A DNA stretch of 64,000 bases from Acidimicrobiales bacterium (GCA_028285495.1 JANQPB010000027.1:148239-212238), one strand, 5' to 3'; positions 34,594 to 43,636 are shown, numbered from the stretch's first letter. Made by a program: numbers and translations. Notes: a model not told the origin generated them from the letters alone.

Positions 34594-34980
34594 TTACCGC
34601 TTCGAGTACTGCGGCGCCTTGCGGGCCTTCTTCAGCCCGTACTTCTTGGACTCCTTCTTCCGGGGATCCCGGGTGAGGAGGCCGGCCGACTTCACGTTGG
34701 GTCGGTCTTCGGGGTTCATCTCGACGAGGGCCCGGGTGATACCGAGCCGGAAGGCCCCGGCCTGGCCCGAGAGACCGCCACCGTCGAGGGTGACCGAGAT
34801 GTCGTAGGTCTCCTCGTTGTCGGTGAGGCGGAGCGGCTCGGTGATCAGCGTGCGGTGCACCGCCGACGGGAAGTAGTCCTCGAACTCGCGGCCGTTCGCC
34901 GTGATCTTGCCGGTACCGGGGGTGACCCGGACCCGGGCGATGGCCCGCTTGCGGCGACCGGTTGCCTGAACGCTCGTCAT
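34594..34980 (-). CDS. rpsI: 30S ribosomal protein S9
   Basis: 128 residues, with the [19 protein letters not shown] opening and the basic C-terminal tail ending [12 protein letters not shown] that reaches the decoding centre and contacts P-site tRNA. It sits 35 bp downstream of rplM, the near-universal rplM-rpsI pair, and leads into glmM. Confidence 0.97.
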   Translation of the reverse strand: MTSVQATGRRKRAIARVRVTPGTGKITANGREFEDYFPSAVHRTLITEPLRLTDNEETYDISVTLDGGGLSGQAGAFRLGITRALVEMNPEDRPNVKSAGLLTRDPRKKESKKYGLKKARKAPQYSKR

Positions 34981-35015
34981 CGTGATCGGTTCCTCTCGAA
35001 GGTGGCGCAGGGCGC

Positions 35016-35471
35016 TCAGTCGGCCTCGACCCGGCGGGCACCGGGGATCTCGAGGGGTTCGGGCTTCTGGGCGGCGTGTGGATGGGTCGGGCCGGCGTAG
35101 ATCTTGAGCTTGCGGGCCTGCTGGCGACCGAGCCGGTTCTTTGGCAGCATCCCGACGATCGACGACCGCACGGCGTCGGCCGGGCGGCGGGTCAGGAAGT
35201 CGCCGTAGGTCTCGCTCTTGAGGCCGCCGGGGTAGCCGGAGTGGCGGTAGACCTGCTTGCGGTCGGCCTTGTTGGAGGTCAGGACCACCTTGTCGGCGTT
35301 GACGATCACGACGTGGTCGCCGGTGTCGAGGTACGGGGCGAACGTCGGCTTGTGCTTGCCCCGCAGCACGCGGGCGACCTCGGTGGCCATGCGGCCGAGC
35401 GTGAGGCCCTCGGCATCGACGACGTACCAGCTGCGCTCGATCTCGGAAGCTTTGGGGGCGTAGGTCTTCAC
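35016..35471 (-). CDS. rplM: 50S ribosomal protein L13
   Basis: 151 residues. Typical segments are [34 protein letters not shown] and [19 protein letters not shown]. The GTG at 35471 ([20 protein letters not shown]) is chosen over the longer track start. An early assembly protein of the 50S subunit. First gene of rplM-rpsI, 64 bp after truA. Confidence 0.96.
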   Translation of the reverse strand: MKTYAPKASEIERSWYVVDAEGLTLGRMATEVARVLRGKHKPTFAPYLDTGDHVVIVNADKVVLTSNKADRKQVYRHSGYPGGLKSETYGDFLTRRPADAVRSSIVGMLPKNRLGRQQARKLKIYAGPTHPHAAQKPEPLEIPGARRVEAD

Positions 35472-35535
35472 GGTGATCCTCGGGATCGGGTTTGGGCGTG
35501 CGAGGTGGGCGGCGAGAACACGCCGACCAGCTAGT

Positions 35536-36387
35536 TTACGGGCGTCCGGGTACCCGCTCCAACGTCTGACGCGGCGTCTGTTCCCCATAGTCGACCCGCC
35601 ACAGGGTCAGCCCGTGCGGGGGCGCCGGCTGCTCGGCCGCGGCCCGGTCGCGGGCGGCCAGGACGGCCGGGATCTCGTCGGCTCGACGCTTGCCGGCGCC
35701 GACGGCGACGAGGAAGCCGACGATGCTGCGGACCATCTGGTGGCAGAACGCCGACCCCCCGATCTCGAACCGCAGCAGGCCCTGTTCGTCGTTGTCGTCG
35801 CCCGGATCCGGCCGCTCCGACAGCTCGACGAAGCGGGCCTCGGTGATCCGGCGGACCAGCGACGGCTCGGGCTGGCCGTCGGTCACCTTGGGGCGGCGAC
35901 AGAACGACGAGAAGTCGTGCTCGCCGACGAAGCCGGCCGCCGCCTCCGACATCGCTGCGACGTCGAGCGGCCTGGTCACCCACCAGGCCATGCGGGCCAG
36001 GAACGGATCCGGCGTGTCGCGGTTGACGATCAGGTAGCGGTAGCGCCGACCGGTGGCCGAGAACCGGGCGCTGAAGTCGTCGTCGACGACGTCGATCGAC
36101 CGCAGCACGACCTCGGGTCCGAGCCGGGCGTTGACCGACTTCTGGATCCGGTCGAGGTCGAGGGCGTCGCCGCCGGCGGCGCCGTCGTGGGCGATCGACA
36201 GGACCTGGCCCCAGGCGTGCACGCCGGCGTCGGTCCGCCCGGCCATGACGACCTCGGGGACGCCACCGAGCAAGGGCTCCAGGACCCGTTGCAGCTCCCC
36301 GACCACCGTTCGGACCCCCTCGTTCGGGGCCAGGCCGCGGAAGTCGGTGCCGTCGTAGGCGACGAGGAGCCGAAGGTTGGTGGCCAC
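35536..36387 (-). CDS. truA: tRNA pseudouridine(38-40) synthase TruA
   Basis: 283 residues. The catalytic Asp is in [16 protein letters not shown], and RRYRYLI and [16 protein letters not shown] are family markers. It isomerises uridines 38-40 in the anticodon arm of many tRNAs. Its place after rplQ is conserved in actinobacteria. The ATG at 36387 lies 57 bp past the rplQ stop. Confidence 0.96.
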   Translation of the reverse strand: MATNLRLLVAYDGTDFRGLAPNEGVRTVVGELQRVLEPLLGGVPEVVMAGRTDAGVHAWGQVLSIAHDGAAGGDALDLDRIQKSVNARLGPEVVLRSIDVVDDDFSARFSATGRRYRYLIVNRDTPDPFLARMAWWVTRPLDVAAMSEAAAGFVGEHDFSSFCRRPKVTDGQPEPSLVRRITEARFVELSERPDPGDDNDEQGLLRFEIGGSAFCHQMVRSIVGFLVAVGAGKRRADEIPAVLAARDRAAAEQPAPPHGLTLWRVDYGEQTPRQTLERVPGRP

Positions 36388-36444
36388 GTGGCTGCGACGT
36401 CTCGGCGGAACCGAACCCGAGGTCGCCGCTTCGGGCCGCGGGAC

Positions 36445-36798
36445 CTAGACCAGCTCGATGCGAGCCATCGGGGCGTTGTCGCCCTTGCGTGGCCCGAGCT
36501 TCAGCACCCGGGTGTAGCCCCCGGGGCGGGTCTTGTACCGGGGGGCCACGTCCTCGAACAGCTTCGTCGTCATCTCGACGTCGCCGAGGTAGGCCAGGAC
36601 CTGCCTGAAGTTGTGCAGGTCGTCCTTGCGGGCCTTGGTGATCAGCCGCTCGGCCACCGGGCGCATGGCCTTGGCCTTGGCCTCGGTGGTGACGATGCCC
36701 TCGGCCGCGATCAGCGAGGCGACGAGGTTGGCCATCATCAGCTTCTGGTGCTGGGCCGACCCACCGAACCGGCGGGCCTGACGGGGACGTCCTGGCAT
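36445..36798 (-). CDS. rplQ: 50S ribosomal protein L17
   Basis: 117 residues, opening MPGRPRQARRFGGSAQHQKL. It is short, without the long Ala/Glu-rich C-terminal extension common in other actinobacteria. It is the last gene of the alpha block and is separated from rpoA by a 73-bp gap with two perfect GAA-loop hairpins. Confidence 0.95.
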   Translation of the reverse strand: MPGRPRQARRFGGSAQHQKLMMANLVASLIAAEGIVTTEAKAKAMRPVAERLITKARKDDLHNFRQVLAYLGDVEMTTKLFEDVAPRYKTRPGGYTRVLKLGPRKGDNAPMARIELV

Positions 36799-36824
36799 GG
36801 TTCTCTACTCCTAGAAGGTGCGAC

Positions 36825-36867
36825 GTTTCGGCGAAGCCGAAACTCGAGGTGACGGCGAAGCCGTCAC
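36825..36867. other. Twin perfect GAA-triloop hairpins between rpoA and rplQ
   Basis: GTTTCGGC-GAA-GCCGAAAC (36825-36843) and GTGACGGC-GAA-GCCGTCAC (36849-36867) share the core CGGCGAAGCCG. They lie in the mRNA between the rpoA stop and rplQ. Attenuation or RNA processing are possible roles. Confidence 0.65.
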
Positions 36868-36871
36868 ACGG

Positions 36872-37813
36872 CTACCGAGCGCCGCGGAGGCTCAGGCCCC
36901 GCTCGTCCAGCTTGGCGATGACCTCGTCGAGCGACTTCTGGCCGAAGTTGGTGATCGCCAGCAGGTCGTCGGCGTTCTTGGTCAGCAGCTCGCCGATCGT
37001 GTTGACCTGGGCCCGCTTCAGGCAGTTGCGGGGGCGCTCGGAGAGGTCGAGGTCCTCGATCGGCAGGTCGAGGTCGGGCGAGCCGGAGGCGGCGGCCGGG
37101 GCCTCGCCGAGGGTCAGGCCCTCGGGCTCCTCGCTCATCTCCTCGACGAGCTGGAACAGCGACCGAACGGTGGCGCCGGCCGAGGCCAGCGCGTCACGGG
37201 GAGCGATCGAGCCGTCGGTCTCGATGTCGAGGATCAGCCGGTCGAAGTTGGTCGACTGGTCCACCCGGGTCGGCTCGACCGAGATCGAGACCCGGCGGAC
37301 CGGTGAGAACACCGCGTCGATCGGGATCACGCCGATGGTGGTCGACTCGTTGGCCCGGGAGCTGGCCGGGGTCCAGGCCCGGCCCCGCTCGACGGTGAGG
37401 TCGACGGCGAGGCGGCCCTGATCGTTGAGGGTGGCGACGAGCGAGTCGCGGTTGAGGATCTCGACCTCGGGCGGGCACGAGATGTCGCCGGCGGTGACCG
37501 AGCCGGGGCCGCGGGCGTCGAGCCGCAGCACGACGGGCTCCTCGGACTCGCTGGTCAGCACGACGTCCTTGAGGTTGAGGATGATGTCGGTGACGTCTTC
37601 GGTGACACCGTTGATGGTGTCGAACTCATGCAGGGCGTCGTCGAAGCGGACCGACACGATGGCGGCGCCGGGCACCGACGACAGGAGGGCTCGCCGAAGC
37701 GAGGTTCCCAGGGTGTGGCCGAAGCCGGGCTCCAGGGGGCCGACGGCGAACTTGCCTCGGGTCGACTCGCCGTCGTCGAGCTGCTCGACGGTGGGACGCT
37801 GAATGACGAGCAT
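36872..37813 (-). CDS. rpoA: DNA-directed RNA polymerase subunit alpha
   Basis: 313 residues. The alpha-NTD (about 1-230) contains VGPLEPGFGHTLGTSLRRAL, which nucleates polymerase assembly. A linker of about 25 residues leads to the alpha-CTD (RPRNCLKRAQVNTIGELL, NFGQKSLDEVIAKL), which binds UP elements and activators. The ATG at 37813 (MLVIQRPTVEQ) fits the family; a GTG 6 nt upstream, closer to an AAGGAAG ribosome site, is an alternative. Confidence 0.96.
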   Translation of the reverse strand: MLVIQRPTVEQLDDGESTRGKFAVGPLEPGFGHTLGTSLRRALLSSVPGAAIVSVRFDDALHEFDTINGVTEDVTDIILNLKDVVLTSESEEPVVLRLDARGPGSVTAGDISCPPEVEILNRDSLVATLNDQGRLAVDLTVERGRAWTPASSRANESTTIGVIPIDAVFSPVRRVSISVEPTRVDQSTNFDRLILDIETDGSIAPRDALASAGATVRSLFQLVEEMSEEPEGLTLGEAPAAASGSPDLDLPIEDLDLSERPRNCLKRAQVNTIGELLTKNADDLLAITNFGQKSLDEVIAKLDERGLSLRGAR

Positions 37814-37898
37814 GGGCACGCTTCCTTGGTACGAGGTGGGTGGCGGGGACGGGGACGGATTCGTTCGATGGTCGGGCCGCAAGGACCGGACCGGGGCT

Positions 37899-37915
37899 GC
37901 GGGCGACGAGCCCGC
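37899..37915. other. Hairpin between rpsD and rpoA
   Basis: GCGGGC-GACGA-GCCCGC lies 10 bp past the rpsD stop, within the 112-bp gap before rpoA. It may tune rpoA relative to the ribosomal genes. Confidence 0.4.
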
Positions 37916-37925
37916 CGCACGACGA

Positions 37926-38546
37926 CTACTTGGAGTAGAGCTCGACGATCAGCTGCTCACGCAGCGGGACGTCGATCTGCTCACGGAGCGGCTCGGCGTA
38001 GACCTTGATCTGGAAGTCGTGGTCGCCCCGCTCGAGCCAGGCCGGCGGCGTGCGGTCGAGCACGTCGCTGTTCCACTGGACGATCGGGTTGGTTCGGGTC
38101 TTCTCCTTGACCTCGATCTGGTCGCCCTTGCGAACCCGATACGAGGGGACGTTGACCCGCTTGCCGTTGACCAGGACGTGGCCGTGGGACACGAACTGGC
38201 GGGCCTGGGGCCGGGTCGAGGCCCAGCCGGCCCGGTAGATCACGTTGTCGAGGCGGAGCTCGAGCGACCGGAGCATGTTCTCGCCGGTGACGCCGTCCTT
38301 GCGGGACGCCTCCTCGTAGACCTTGCGGAACTGGCGCTCGTTGAGGCCGTAGGTGAACCGGGCCTTCTGCTTCTCCTGCAGCTGGACCAGGTACTCGGAG
38401 TTGTTGTTGCCCCGGCGGCGGGTTCGCCCGTGGATGCCGGGGGGATACGGCCGCTTCTCGAGGGCGTTGGTCTCGCCCCTGGTGCCGAAGATGTTGGTGC
38501 CGAGACGGCGGGAGACGCGGGCCCGGGGGCCGGTGTAGCGGGACAT
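37926..38546 (-). CDS. rpsD: 30S ribosomal protein S4
   Basis: 206 residues. A primary 16S rRNA binder with S4 domain SLELRLDNVIYRAGWASTRP and QFVSHGHVLVNGKRVNVPSY. The zinc-binding cysteines of the C+ form are absent, so this is the C- form. It lies 13 bp downstream of rpsK. S4 is the autoregulator of the alpha operon in E. coli. Confidence 0.97.
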   Translation of the reverse strand: MSRYTGPRARVSRRLGTNIFGTRGETNALEKRPYPPGIHGRTRRRGNNNSEYLVQLQEKQKARFTYGLNERQFRKVYEEASRKDGVTGENMLRSLELRLDNVIYRAGWASTRPQARQFVSHGHVLVNGKRVNVPSYRVRKGDQIEVKEKTRTNPIVQWNSDVLDRTPPAWLERGDHDFQIKVYAEPLREQIDVPLREQLIVELYSK

Positions 38547-38559
38547 GTCTGACTTCCTC

Positions 38560-38958
38560 CTACACGCGCCGACGCTTCGGCGGGCGGCAACCGTTGTGCG
38601 GGACCGGGGTGACGTCCTTGATGCCCGTCACCTCGATGCCGGCGTTCTGGATCGAGCGGATGGCGGTCTCGCGGCCCGAGCCAGGGCCCTTGACCTGCAC
38701 GTCGACCTTGCGGACCCCGTGCTCCATCGCTCGGCGGGCCGCGGCCTCGGCGGCCATCTGGGCGGCGTACGGGGTGGACTTGCGGGAGCCCTTGAACCCG
38801 ACGTTGCCGGCCGACGACCAGGCGAGGACGTGGCCCTCCTGGTCGGTGATGGCGATGATCGTGTTGTTGAAGCTCGACTTGATGTGGGCGACGCCGTGGG
38901 TGACGTTCTTCCGCTCACGCCGACGGGGACGACGGCCCCCTGCACTTGGCTTTGCCAT
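38560..38958 (-). CDS. rpsK: 30S ribosomal protein S11
   Basis: 132 residues. The core [20 protein letters not shown] and the C-terminal [15 protein letters not shown] are diagnostic; S11 forms the platform of the 30S subunit. Its ATG overlaps the rpsM stop by one base (TAATG), indicating translational coupling. Confidence 0.97.
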   Translation of the reverse strand: MAKPSAGGRRPRRRERKNVTHGVAHIKSSFNNTIIAITDQEGHVLAWSSAGNVGFKGSRKSTPYAAQMAAEAAARRAMEHGVRKVDVQVKGPGSGRETAIRSIQNAGIEVTGIKDVTPVPHNGCRPPKRRRV

Positions 38959-39335
38959 TACTTGGTGACCTTCTTCTTGCCGGCGACGGTCTTCTTCGGG
39001 CCCTTGCGGGTGCGGGCGTTGGTCTGGGTGCGCTGACCCCGGACCGGGAGGCCCTTGCGGTGGCGGATGCCCTGGTGGCAGCCGATCTCCATCTTGCGCT
39101 TGATGTCCTGCGACACCTCGCGCCGGAGGTCACCCTCGGTCTTGAGGTTCGAGTCGATCCACGCCCGGATCCGCAGCACCTCGTCGTCGGTCAGGTCCTT
39201 GACCCGGGTGCTCGGGTCGATGCCGGTGGCATCGGCGATCGTGCGGGCGGTCGAGCGACCGATCCCGAAGACGTAGGTGAGGGCGATCTCGGTCCGCTTG
39301 TCGCGGGGGATGTCAACGCCGGCGATACGAGCCAT
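38958..39335 (-). CDS. rpsM: 30S ribosomal protein S13
   Basis: 125 residues. It opens [26 protein letters not shown] and has the [25 protein letters not shown] tail that contacts tRNA and the A/P sites. It begins one base after the rpmJ stop. Confidence 0.97.
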   Translation of the reverse strand: MARIAGVDIPRDKRTEIALTYVFGIGRSTARTIADATGIDPSTRVKDLTDDEVLRIRAWIDSNLKTEGDLRREVSQDIKRKMEIGCHQGIRHRKGLPVRGQRTQTNARTRKGPKKTVAGKKKVTK

Positions 39336-39336
39336 G

Positions 39337-39450
39337 TCAGCCTTGCCTCTGCTTGTGTCGAGGGTTCTCGCAGATGACCCGGATCGTGCGGTTCCGGCGG
39401 ATCACCTTGCATTTCTCACACATTGGTCGGACGCTTGGGCGAACCTTCAT
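39337..39450 (-). CDS. rpmJ: 50S ribosomal protein L36
   Basis: 37 residues, too short for the ORF track. The reverse strand reads [20 protein letters not shown] and ends [11 protein letters not shown]. The zinc ligands of the C+ form are Cys11, Cys14, Cys27 and His32. It sits between infA and rpsM in the standard infA-rpmJ-rpsM-rpsK-rpsD-rpoA-rplQ order. Confidence 0.97.
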   Translation of the reverse strand: MKVRPSVRPMCEKCKVIRRNRTIRVICENPRHKQRQG

Positions 39451-39626
39451 CGGAGTACCTGTCGATCGGTGGGTCGGTGTGGGGGTGGATGATTCGGGAG
39501 CGCAGCGGACCCTGCCAAGCGTTGCCGCTCGCTCGTGCTTGTTCGGTTTCGGCGCCGGGCCGATCGTCGGATGGCGGGTCGGCTCCGGGTTCCGGGCCGC
39601 CGGCCGGAGGCGGGCGGCCCGTCGAC

Positions 39627-39851
39627 TTACTTGTAGCGGTAGGTGATGCGACCCCGGGTCAAGTCGTACGGGGTGAGCTCGACCTGGACCTTGTCGCCGG
39701 GAAGGATGCGGATGTAGTGGCGCCGCATCTTTCCGGAGATGTGACCGAGGACGTTGTGCCCATTCTCGAGCTCGACCCGGAACATGGCGTTCGGGAGCGA
39801 CTCGGTGATGGTGCCCTCGAGCACGATGGCGTCTTCTTTGTGCTTTGGCAG
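39627..39851 (-). CDS. infA: Translation initiation factor IF-1, probable CTG start
   Basis: 74 residues of an OB-fold protein ([40 protein letters not shown]). It binds the 30S A site during initiation. The track starts at an internal GTG (39824), which would remove the conserved N-terminal strand. Upstream in frame the codons read [15 protein letters not shown], matching the usual MxKKxDxIxxEG start, and an AAAGG ribosome site lies 7 nt before the CTG. An in-frame TGA lies six codons further upstream and no ATG or TTG intervenes. I therefore assign CTG at 39851, a rare start codon. Confidence 0.85.
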   Translation of the reverse strand: MPKHKEDAIVLEGTITESLPNAMFRVELENGHNVLGHISGKMRRHYIRILPGDKVQVELTPYDLTRGRITYRYK

Positions 39852-40057
39852 GATACGGCCTTTCGTTCAGCCTGGGACCGGTCCCCCGGGCCCACTTCTC
39901 ACGGGCCGCCCGGCGGCCCGATCTCGTTCGGGCCGGTCACCCGGCCTGATTGGACAACGGTCGACCCTGGTGCGAACCTCACGCAGCGGTTCGATCAGGA
40001 GCCTCCGCACCTGCGACCACGGAATGTGGCCGAAATGCGAAGGCAGACCAACAATCC

Positions 40058-40086
40058 ATGCTAGAGGCCAGACCGACGGCCTCCAA
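40058..40086 (-). promoter_or_regulatory. Promoter for infA-rpmJ-rpsM-rpsK-rpsD-rpoA-rplQ
   Basis: TTGGAG-N17-TAGCAT on the minus strand resembles the housekeeping consensus (4 of 6 bases at each box, optimal spacing). It lies in the 291-bp gap between the HTH_42 gene and infA and predicts a leader of about 200 nt. The gap contains no other gene. Confidence 0.55.
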
Positions 40087-40142
40087 CGTTGGGGAACCCG
40101 GGCCTGGAGCTTCGTCCGACCGTCACGGACCGCAGTCGGCGG

Positions 40143-41450
40143 TCATCGCTCCGACAGCTCCCGCTGCAGCGGCGTCGGGAACGACGGGCGGACCACCACC
40201 GGGCCGACGAAGTCCTGGATCCGCCGGCGTTCGGCCTCGATCAGTCGCCGTTCGTCCGCCTCGATCTCCTCGAGCAGCGACACGACGACCTCGCCGTCCG
40301 GCCGCTGGGACCAGCCGCCGACGATGCGCCCGTCGACCCACACCGTCGGCCCGACGTTGCCGTTGCGATCGAACAACGGCCCCTGGTGGCCGCCCAGGTA
40401 CCAGCGGCGTTGCTTCCACCCCATCGGCGTCGGGTCGAGCGAGGGCAGCAGGGCGGCCCATGGCTCGGGCGCCTCGACCGGATCGGCGTCGTCGGCCAGG
40501 AGGAGTCCCGGCTCCTCGCCGACCCCACCGCCGGGGACCTCGCCATCGATCTCGACCTCGACGGTCTCGAACGTGGCCAGCGCCGCTCGGGTCTGGGTCT
40601 TCGTCCAGCCGGTCCACCACACCAGGTCGGTCAGCGTCGCCGGGCCGAAGCGTCGGAGGTAGCCGTCGAGCACACGACCCCTGGCGGCGTCGCCATCGGC
40701 CTCGGGGACCGGCCCGGCTCCGCCGTCCCACCACCGGTCCCGGCGGTACCAGCGGTACTGGCGCCCGGTCCAGGTCGTCGTCGGCCGGCCGCGGACGAGG
40801 AGTCCCTCGACCGCCATGAGCCCGAGCACCCGCGAGGTGGCGGCCAGCTCCATCTCCTGGCGCGTTCCCTTGCCGGCGATGAGCTTGGTCGTCAGCGCCG
40901 GGACGTCGGCGGTCAGCTGGCGGGCGGTCCGCCCGCCACGATCGTCGGACTCCGCGCCGCCCCGTCCATCCGCCTCCTGGCCGAGCCCGCCCGGTCCCAC
41001 TCCCGGCCCGTCGAGGGCCGCCAGCACCCGGCCGAACACGGCGGCCAGCCACGCCGCCGGCTCGGGGGGCAGACCGTCGAGCTGCGCAGCCGACAGCTCG
41101 GTGTCGCCGAGGAACTTCTCCAGCCGCTTGCGCTCGGACCGGGCAACCGCCGGGGCCGAGGCGCCCTCGATGTCGGGGCCGAGGTCGGTGGTGCAGACGA
41201 ACAGCGTCCGGCGCATCACCATCGTGCGATAGAGGCTGCGGCGTGCGAACAGGGCGTCGTCGACGTCGGCCGGCGTGGTCCCGGGTCGGCGGGCCCCGAC
41301 GGACAGGTAGATCGTGGCCGGATCGGTGGCGTGCAGCACCAGCAGCCGGTCGACCAGCTCCTCGACCGAGCCGGCAGCCCGGGGCTCGAGGACCTGACGG
41401 CGCCCGAGGCGAGCTCGACGCTCGGCATCGGTGACCAGGCGGCGGCTCAT
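40143..41450 (-). CDS. HTH_42 winged-helix DNA-binding protein (AlkZ/YcaQ superfamily, variant active site)
   Basis: 435 residues. The fold markers are VEELVDRLLVLHATDPATIY, FARRSLYRTMVMRRTLFVCT and a C-terminal block with WKQRRWYLGGHQGPLFDRNG and GRIVGGW. The active-site QxQ or QxD of AlkZ/YcaQ is replaced by HAT(D) in LHATDPATIYLS, so glycosylase activity is uncertain. This variant is common in an actinobacterial subfamily annotated only as winged-helix DNA-binding protein. A Gly/Asp-rich insert occupies about residues 150-175. It takes the position between adk and infA where map normally lies. Confidence 0.8.
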   Translation of the reverse strand: MSRRLVTDAERRARLGRRQVLEPRAAGSVEELVDRLLVLHATDPATIYLSVGARRPGTTPADVDDALFARRSLYRTMVMRRTLFVCTTDLGPDIEGASAPAVARSERKRLEKFLGDTELSAAQLDGLPPEPAAWLAAVFGRVLAALDGPGVGPGGLGQEADGRGGAESDDRGGRTARQLTADVPALTTKLIAGKGTRQEMELAATSRVLGLMAVEGLLVRGRPTTTWTGRQYRWYRRDRWWDGGAGPVPEADGDAARGRVLDGYLRRFGPATLTDLVWWTGWTKTQTRAALATFETVEVEIDGEVPGGGVGEEPGLLLADDADPVEAPEPWAALLPSLDPTPMGWKQRRWYLGGHQGPLFDRNGNVGPTVWVDGRIVGGWSQRPDGEVVVSLLEEIEADERRLIEAERRRIQDFVGPVVVRPSFPTPLQRELSER

Positions 41451-41520
41451 GCCCGAGCGGTCCGGGCGATCGGTGCCGCGGCTGGCGGGGGCCGGTCGGA
41501 GCCCGGCGGGCGGCTGCCGC

Positions 41521-42120
41521 TCAGCGGCCGGCCAGGGCCTTGTCGATGGCGTCGGTCATCCGCTCGGCGACCTCGTCCTCGCTGCCGAGCCCGTCGACGG
41601 TGACGACGAGGCCCCGCTCCCGGAACCAGTCGATGGTCGGCACGGTCTCGGTGTCGTAGAGGGCCAACCGCTTGGCGATGCTCTCGTCGGTGTCGTCCTC
41701 GCGGGCCCTGGCCTTCATCCGGTTGGTCACCTCGTCGAGCGGCACCTCGAGCTCGATGACGGCGTGCAGGCCGCCGTCGCCGAGCATGGCGAGCAGCGCC
41801 TCGGCCTGGGCCGGCGTGCGGGGGAAGCCGTCGAGGACGAAGCCGTCGGCGACGATGTCGTCGGCCGCCAGCCGCTCCCGGACGATGGCGATCGTCAGCT
41901 CGTCGGAGACCAGGCCACCGGACTCCATGATCGGGCCGACCTGCTGACCGAGCTCGGTACCGTCGGCCACCGCCGCCCGGAACATGTCACCGGTGCTCAG
42001 GTGGATCACGCCGTAGTGCTCGACGAGCCGGGCCGCCTGCGTGCCCTTGCCGGCGCCCTGTCGGCCGAAGATGACCAGTCGGGTCGCCGCCGGCCCGTCG
42101 TGATCCACTGCGTCGCTCAT
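41521..42120 (-). CDS. adk: Adenylate kinase
   Basis: 199 residues from the ATG at 42120. It catalyses ATP + AMP = 2 ADP. The P-loop is LVIFGRQGAGKGTQAARL (GRQ instead of the usual GPP), the NMP-binding region has HLSTGDMFRAAV, and FVLDGFPRTPAQAEAL follows. The LID is short (ARAREDDTDESIAKRL) without zinc cysteines. The track start at 42213, 5 bp after secY, would add a 31-residue Ala/Glu-rich extension. The inner ATG has a GGAG ribosome site, so I prefer it. Confidence 0.92.
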   Translation of the reverse strand: MSDAVDHDGPAATRLVIFGRQGAGKGTQAARLVEHYGVIHLSTGDMFRAAVADGTELGQQVGPIMESGGLVSDELTIAIVRERLAADDIVADGFVLDGFPRTPAQAEALLAMLGDGGLHAVIELEVPLDEVTNRMKARAREDDTDESIAKRLALYDTETVPTIDWFRERGLVVTVDGLGSEDEVAERMTDAIDKALAGR

Positions 42121-42218
42121 TGGCGTTGTCTCCGATCGTGCCTCTGATGCGGGACCTTCGGCTCGAGCCTGGGCCATGTCGGCCACGGCGTCCTCAGCGG
42201 CTCGAATCACCATGGTCC

Positions 42219-43556
42219 CTACTTCAAGAATCCTTCGTAGTTCCTCGCCATCAGCTGGGAATTGATCTGCTTCATGATCTCGAGCGACACGCCGACCCCG
42301 ATGAGGATCGAGATGCCCGAGAAGCCGAGCAGGCCGAGGTTGTTGCCGCCGCTACCCAGCAGCTGGAACAGCAGCGCCGACGGGATGAGGGCGATGGCGG
42401 CCAGGAAGAGCGACCCGGGCAGGGTGATCCGGTTGAGGATCTTGGCCAGGTGACGCTCGGTCTGCGGGCCGGGGCGGACACCGGTGATGAAACCACCGGA
42501 CTTGCGGAGCTCGTCGGCTCGGCGGGCCGGGTCGAAGGCGATCGCATTGTAGAAGTAGGCGAAGCCGACGATGAGCAGGCCGAACAGGATGATGTAGGCC
42601 GGGTCGGTCGGGGTGAAGAGCCGGTTCTGGATGAACTCCCGCACGTTGTCACCCCAGTTGGGGTCGAGCGGGTTGCCGCTGGTCGGCAGGCTGGTGGCGA
42701 TGAGGCTCGGGAGCGTCAACAGGGAGCTGGCGAAGATCACCGGGATCACGCCGGCCTGGTTGACCTTCAGTGGGATGTAGGTCTTGTTGCCGCCGTACTG
42801 GCGACGACCGACGACCCGCTTGGGGAAGTTGATCGGGATCCGACGCTGACCCTGCTCGATGAAGATGATGCCGAGGCACAGCAGCACCAGGACCGCCAGC
42901 GCCACGATGAGCCAGATCACGCCTCGCAGCTGGTAAATCTGCACCCCGACGACCGGCAGGCCGGCGACCACCGAGGCGAAGATCAGGACCGACATGCCGT
43001 TGCCGATCCCCTTCTCGGTGATGAGCTCGCCCATCCACATCAACAGGGCGGTTCCGACGGTCACACACAGGACGGCGAGCAGCATCCGGCCGATCGATCC
43101 GTCCGGGAAGAGGCCGGGGTCGTAGCCGAAGATCTGCTCGGGGCTCCGGCTGATGAGGAAGGTCAGGCTGGAGGCCTGGACCAGCGCGAGGGCGATCGTG
43201 ACGTAGCGGGTCCACTGCGTGATCTTCCGCTGGCCGACCGCGCCCTGCGACTGCCACTCCTCCAGCTTCGGAACGGCGACCGTGAGGATCTGCATCACGA
43301 TCGACGCCGTGATGTAGGGCAGGATGCCGAGCCCGAACAGGTTGAGCACGGCGCCCGAGCCGGTGAAGAGGGCCAGGTACCCGAAGACGCCGCCCTGGTT
43401 CTCGTCGGCCGAGTCGCGCAGGGCCTGGATGCCGTCGAGGCTCACGCCCGGGGCCGGGATCTGGGCCCCGAGGCGGTACAGGATGATGATGAAGATCGTG
43501 AACAGGATCTTGTTCCGAAGCTCCGTCGTCCTCAGAACGTTCAACAGTGTCTGCAC
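42219..43556 (-). CDS. secY: Protein translocase subunit SecY
   Basis: 445 residues with ten transmembrane helices. It opens QTLLNVLRTTELRNKILFTI, has the plug/TM2 region GILPYITASIVMQIL, and a cytoplasmic loop GQRRIPINFPKRVVGRRQYG that binds SecA and ribosomes. Central channel for protein export. The start is a GTG at 43556 with an AGGA ribosome site. A strong hairpin and a TAGCCT hexamer in the 106-bp gap before it suggest an independent promoter for secY-adk. Confidence 0.97.
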   Translation of the reverse strand: MQTLLNVLRTTELRNKILFTIFIIILYRLGAQIPAPGVSLDGIQALRDSADENQGGVFGYLALFTGSGAVLNLFGLGILPYITASIVMQILTVAVPKLEEWQSQGAVGQRKITQWTRYVTIALALVQASSLTFLISRSPEQIFGYDPGLFPDGSIGRMLLAVLCVTVGTALLMWMGELITEKGIGNGMSVLIFASVVAGLPVVGVQIYQLRGVIWLIVALAVLVLLCLGIIFIEQGQRRIPINFPKRVVGRRQYGGNKTYIPLKVNQAGVIPVIFASSLLTLPSLIATSLPTSGNPLDPNWGDNVREFIQNRLFTPTDPAYIILFGLLIVGFAYFYNAIAFDPARRADELRKSGGFITGVRPGPQTERHLAKILNRITLPGSLFLAAIALIPSALLFQLLGSGGNNLGLLGFSGISILIGVGVSLEIMKQINSQLMARNYEGFLK

Positions 43557-43586
43557 GAATGGTCCTGACTCTTCGCCGAGTACTCC

Positions 43587-43592
43587 AGGCTA
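43587..43592 (-). promoter_or_regulatory. -10 hexamer upstream of secY
   Basis: TAGCCT lies about 30 nt before the secY GTG, after a 12-bp hairpin that could terminate the rplO-side transcript. No convincing -35 is seen. Confidence 0.35.
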
Positions 43593-43610
43593 CCGGGCCT
43601 GCACAGGTGG

Positions 43611-43636
43611 CGAGTTTCGGCCCCGGCCGAAACTCG
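43611..43636. terminator. Perfect 12-bp hairpin between rplO and secY
   Basis: CGAGTTTCGGCC-CC-GGCCGAAACTCG is a perfect inverted repeat 26 bp past the rplO stop. It shares the GTTTCGGC/GCCGAAAC arms with the rpoA-rplQ hairpin. It may terminate or attenuate the spc transcript. Confidence 0.6.

Noticed and set aside
29675-34807. 1710-aa plus-strand ORF
   Set aside because: Antisense shadow of the giant GlmS, glmM and rpsI; composition is Gly/Asp/Leu-rich with no recognisable domain.
42121-42213. 31-residue N-terminal extension of adenylate kinase
   Set aside because: Low-complexity and not family-like; the inner ATG at 42120 has a better-placed ribosome site. Still possible, so noted.
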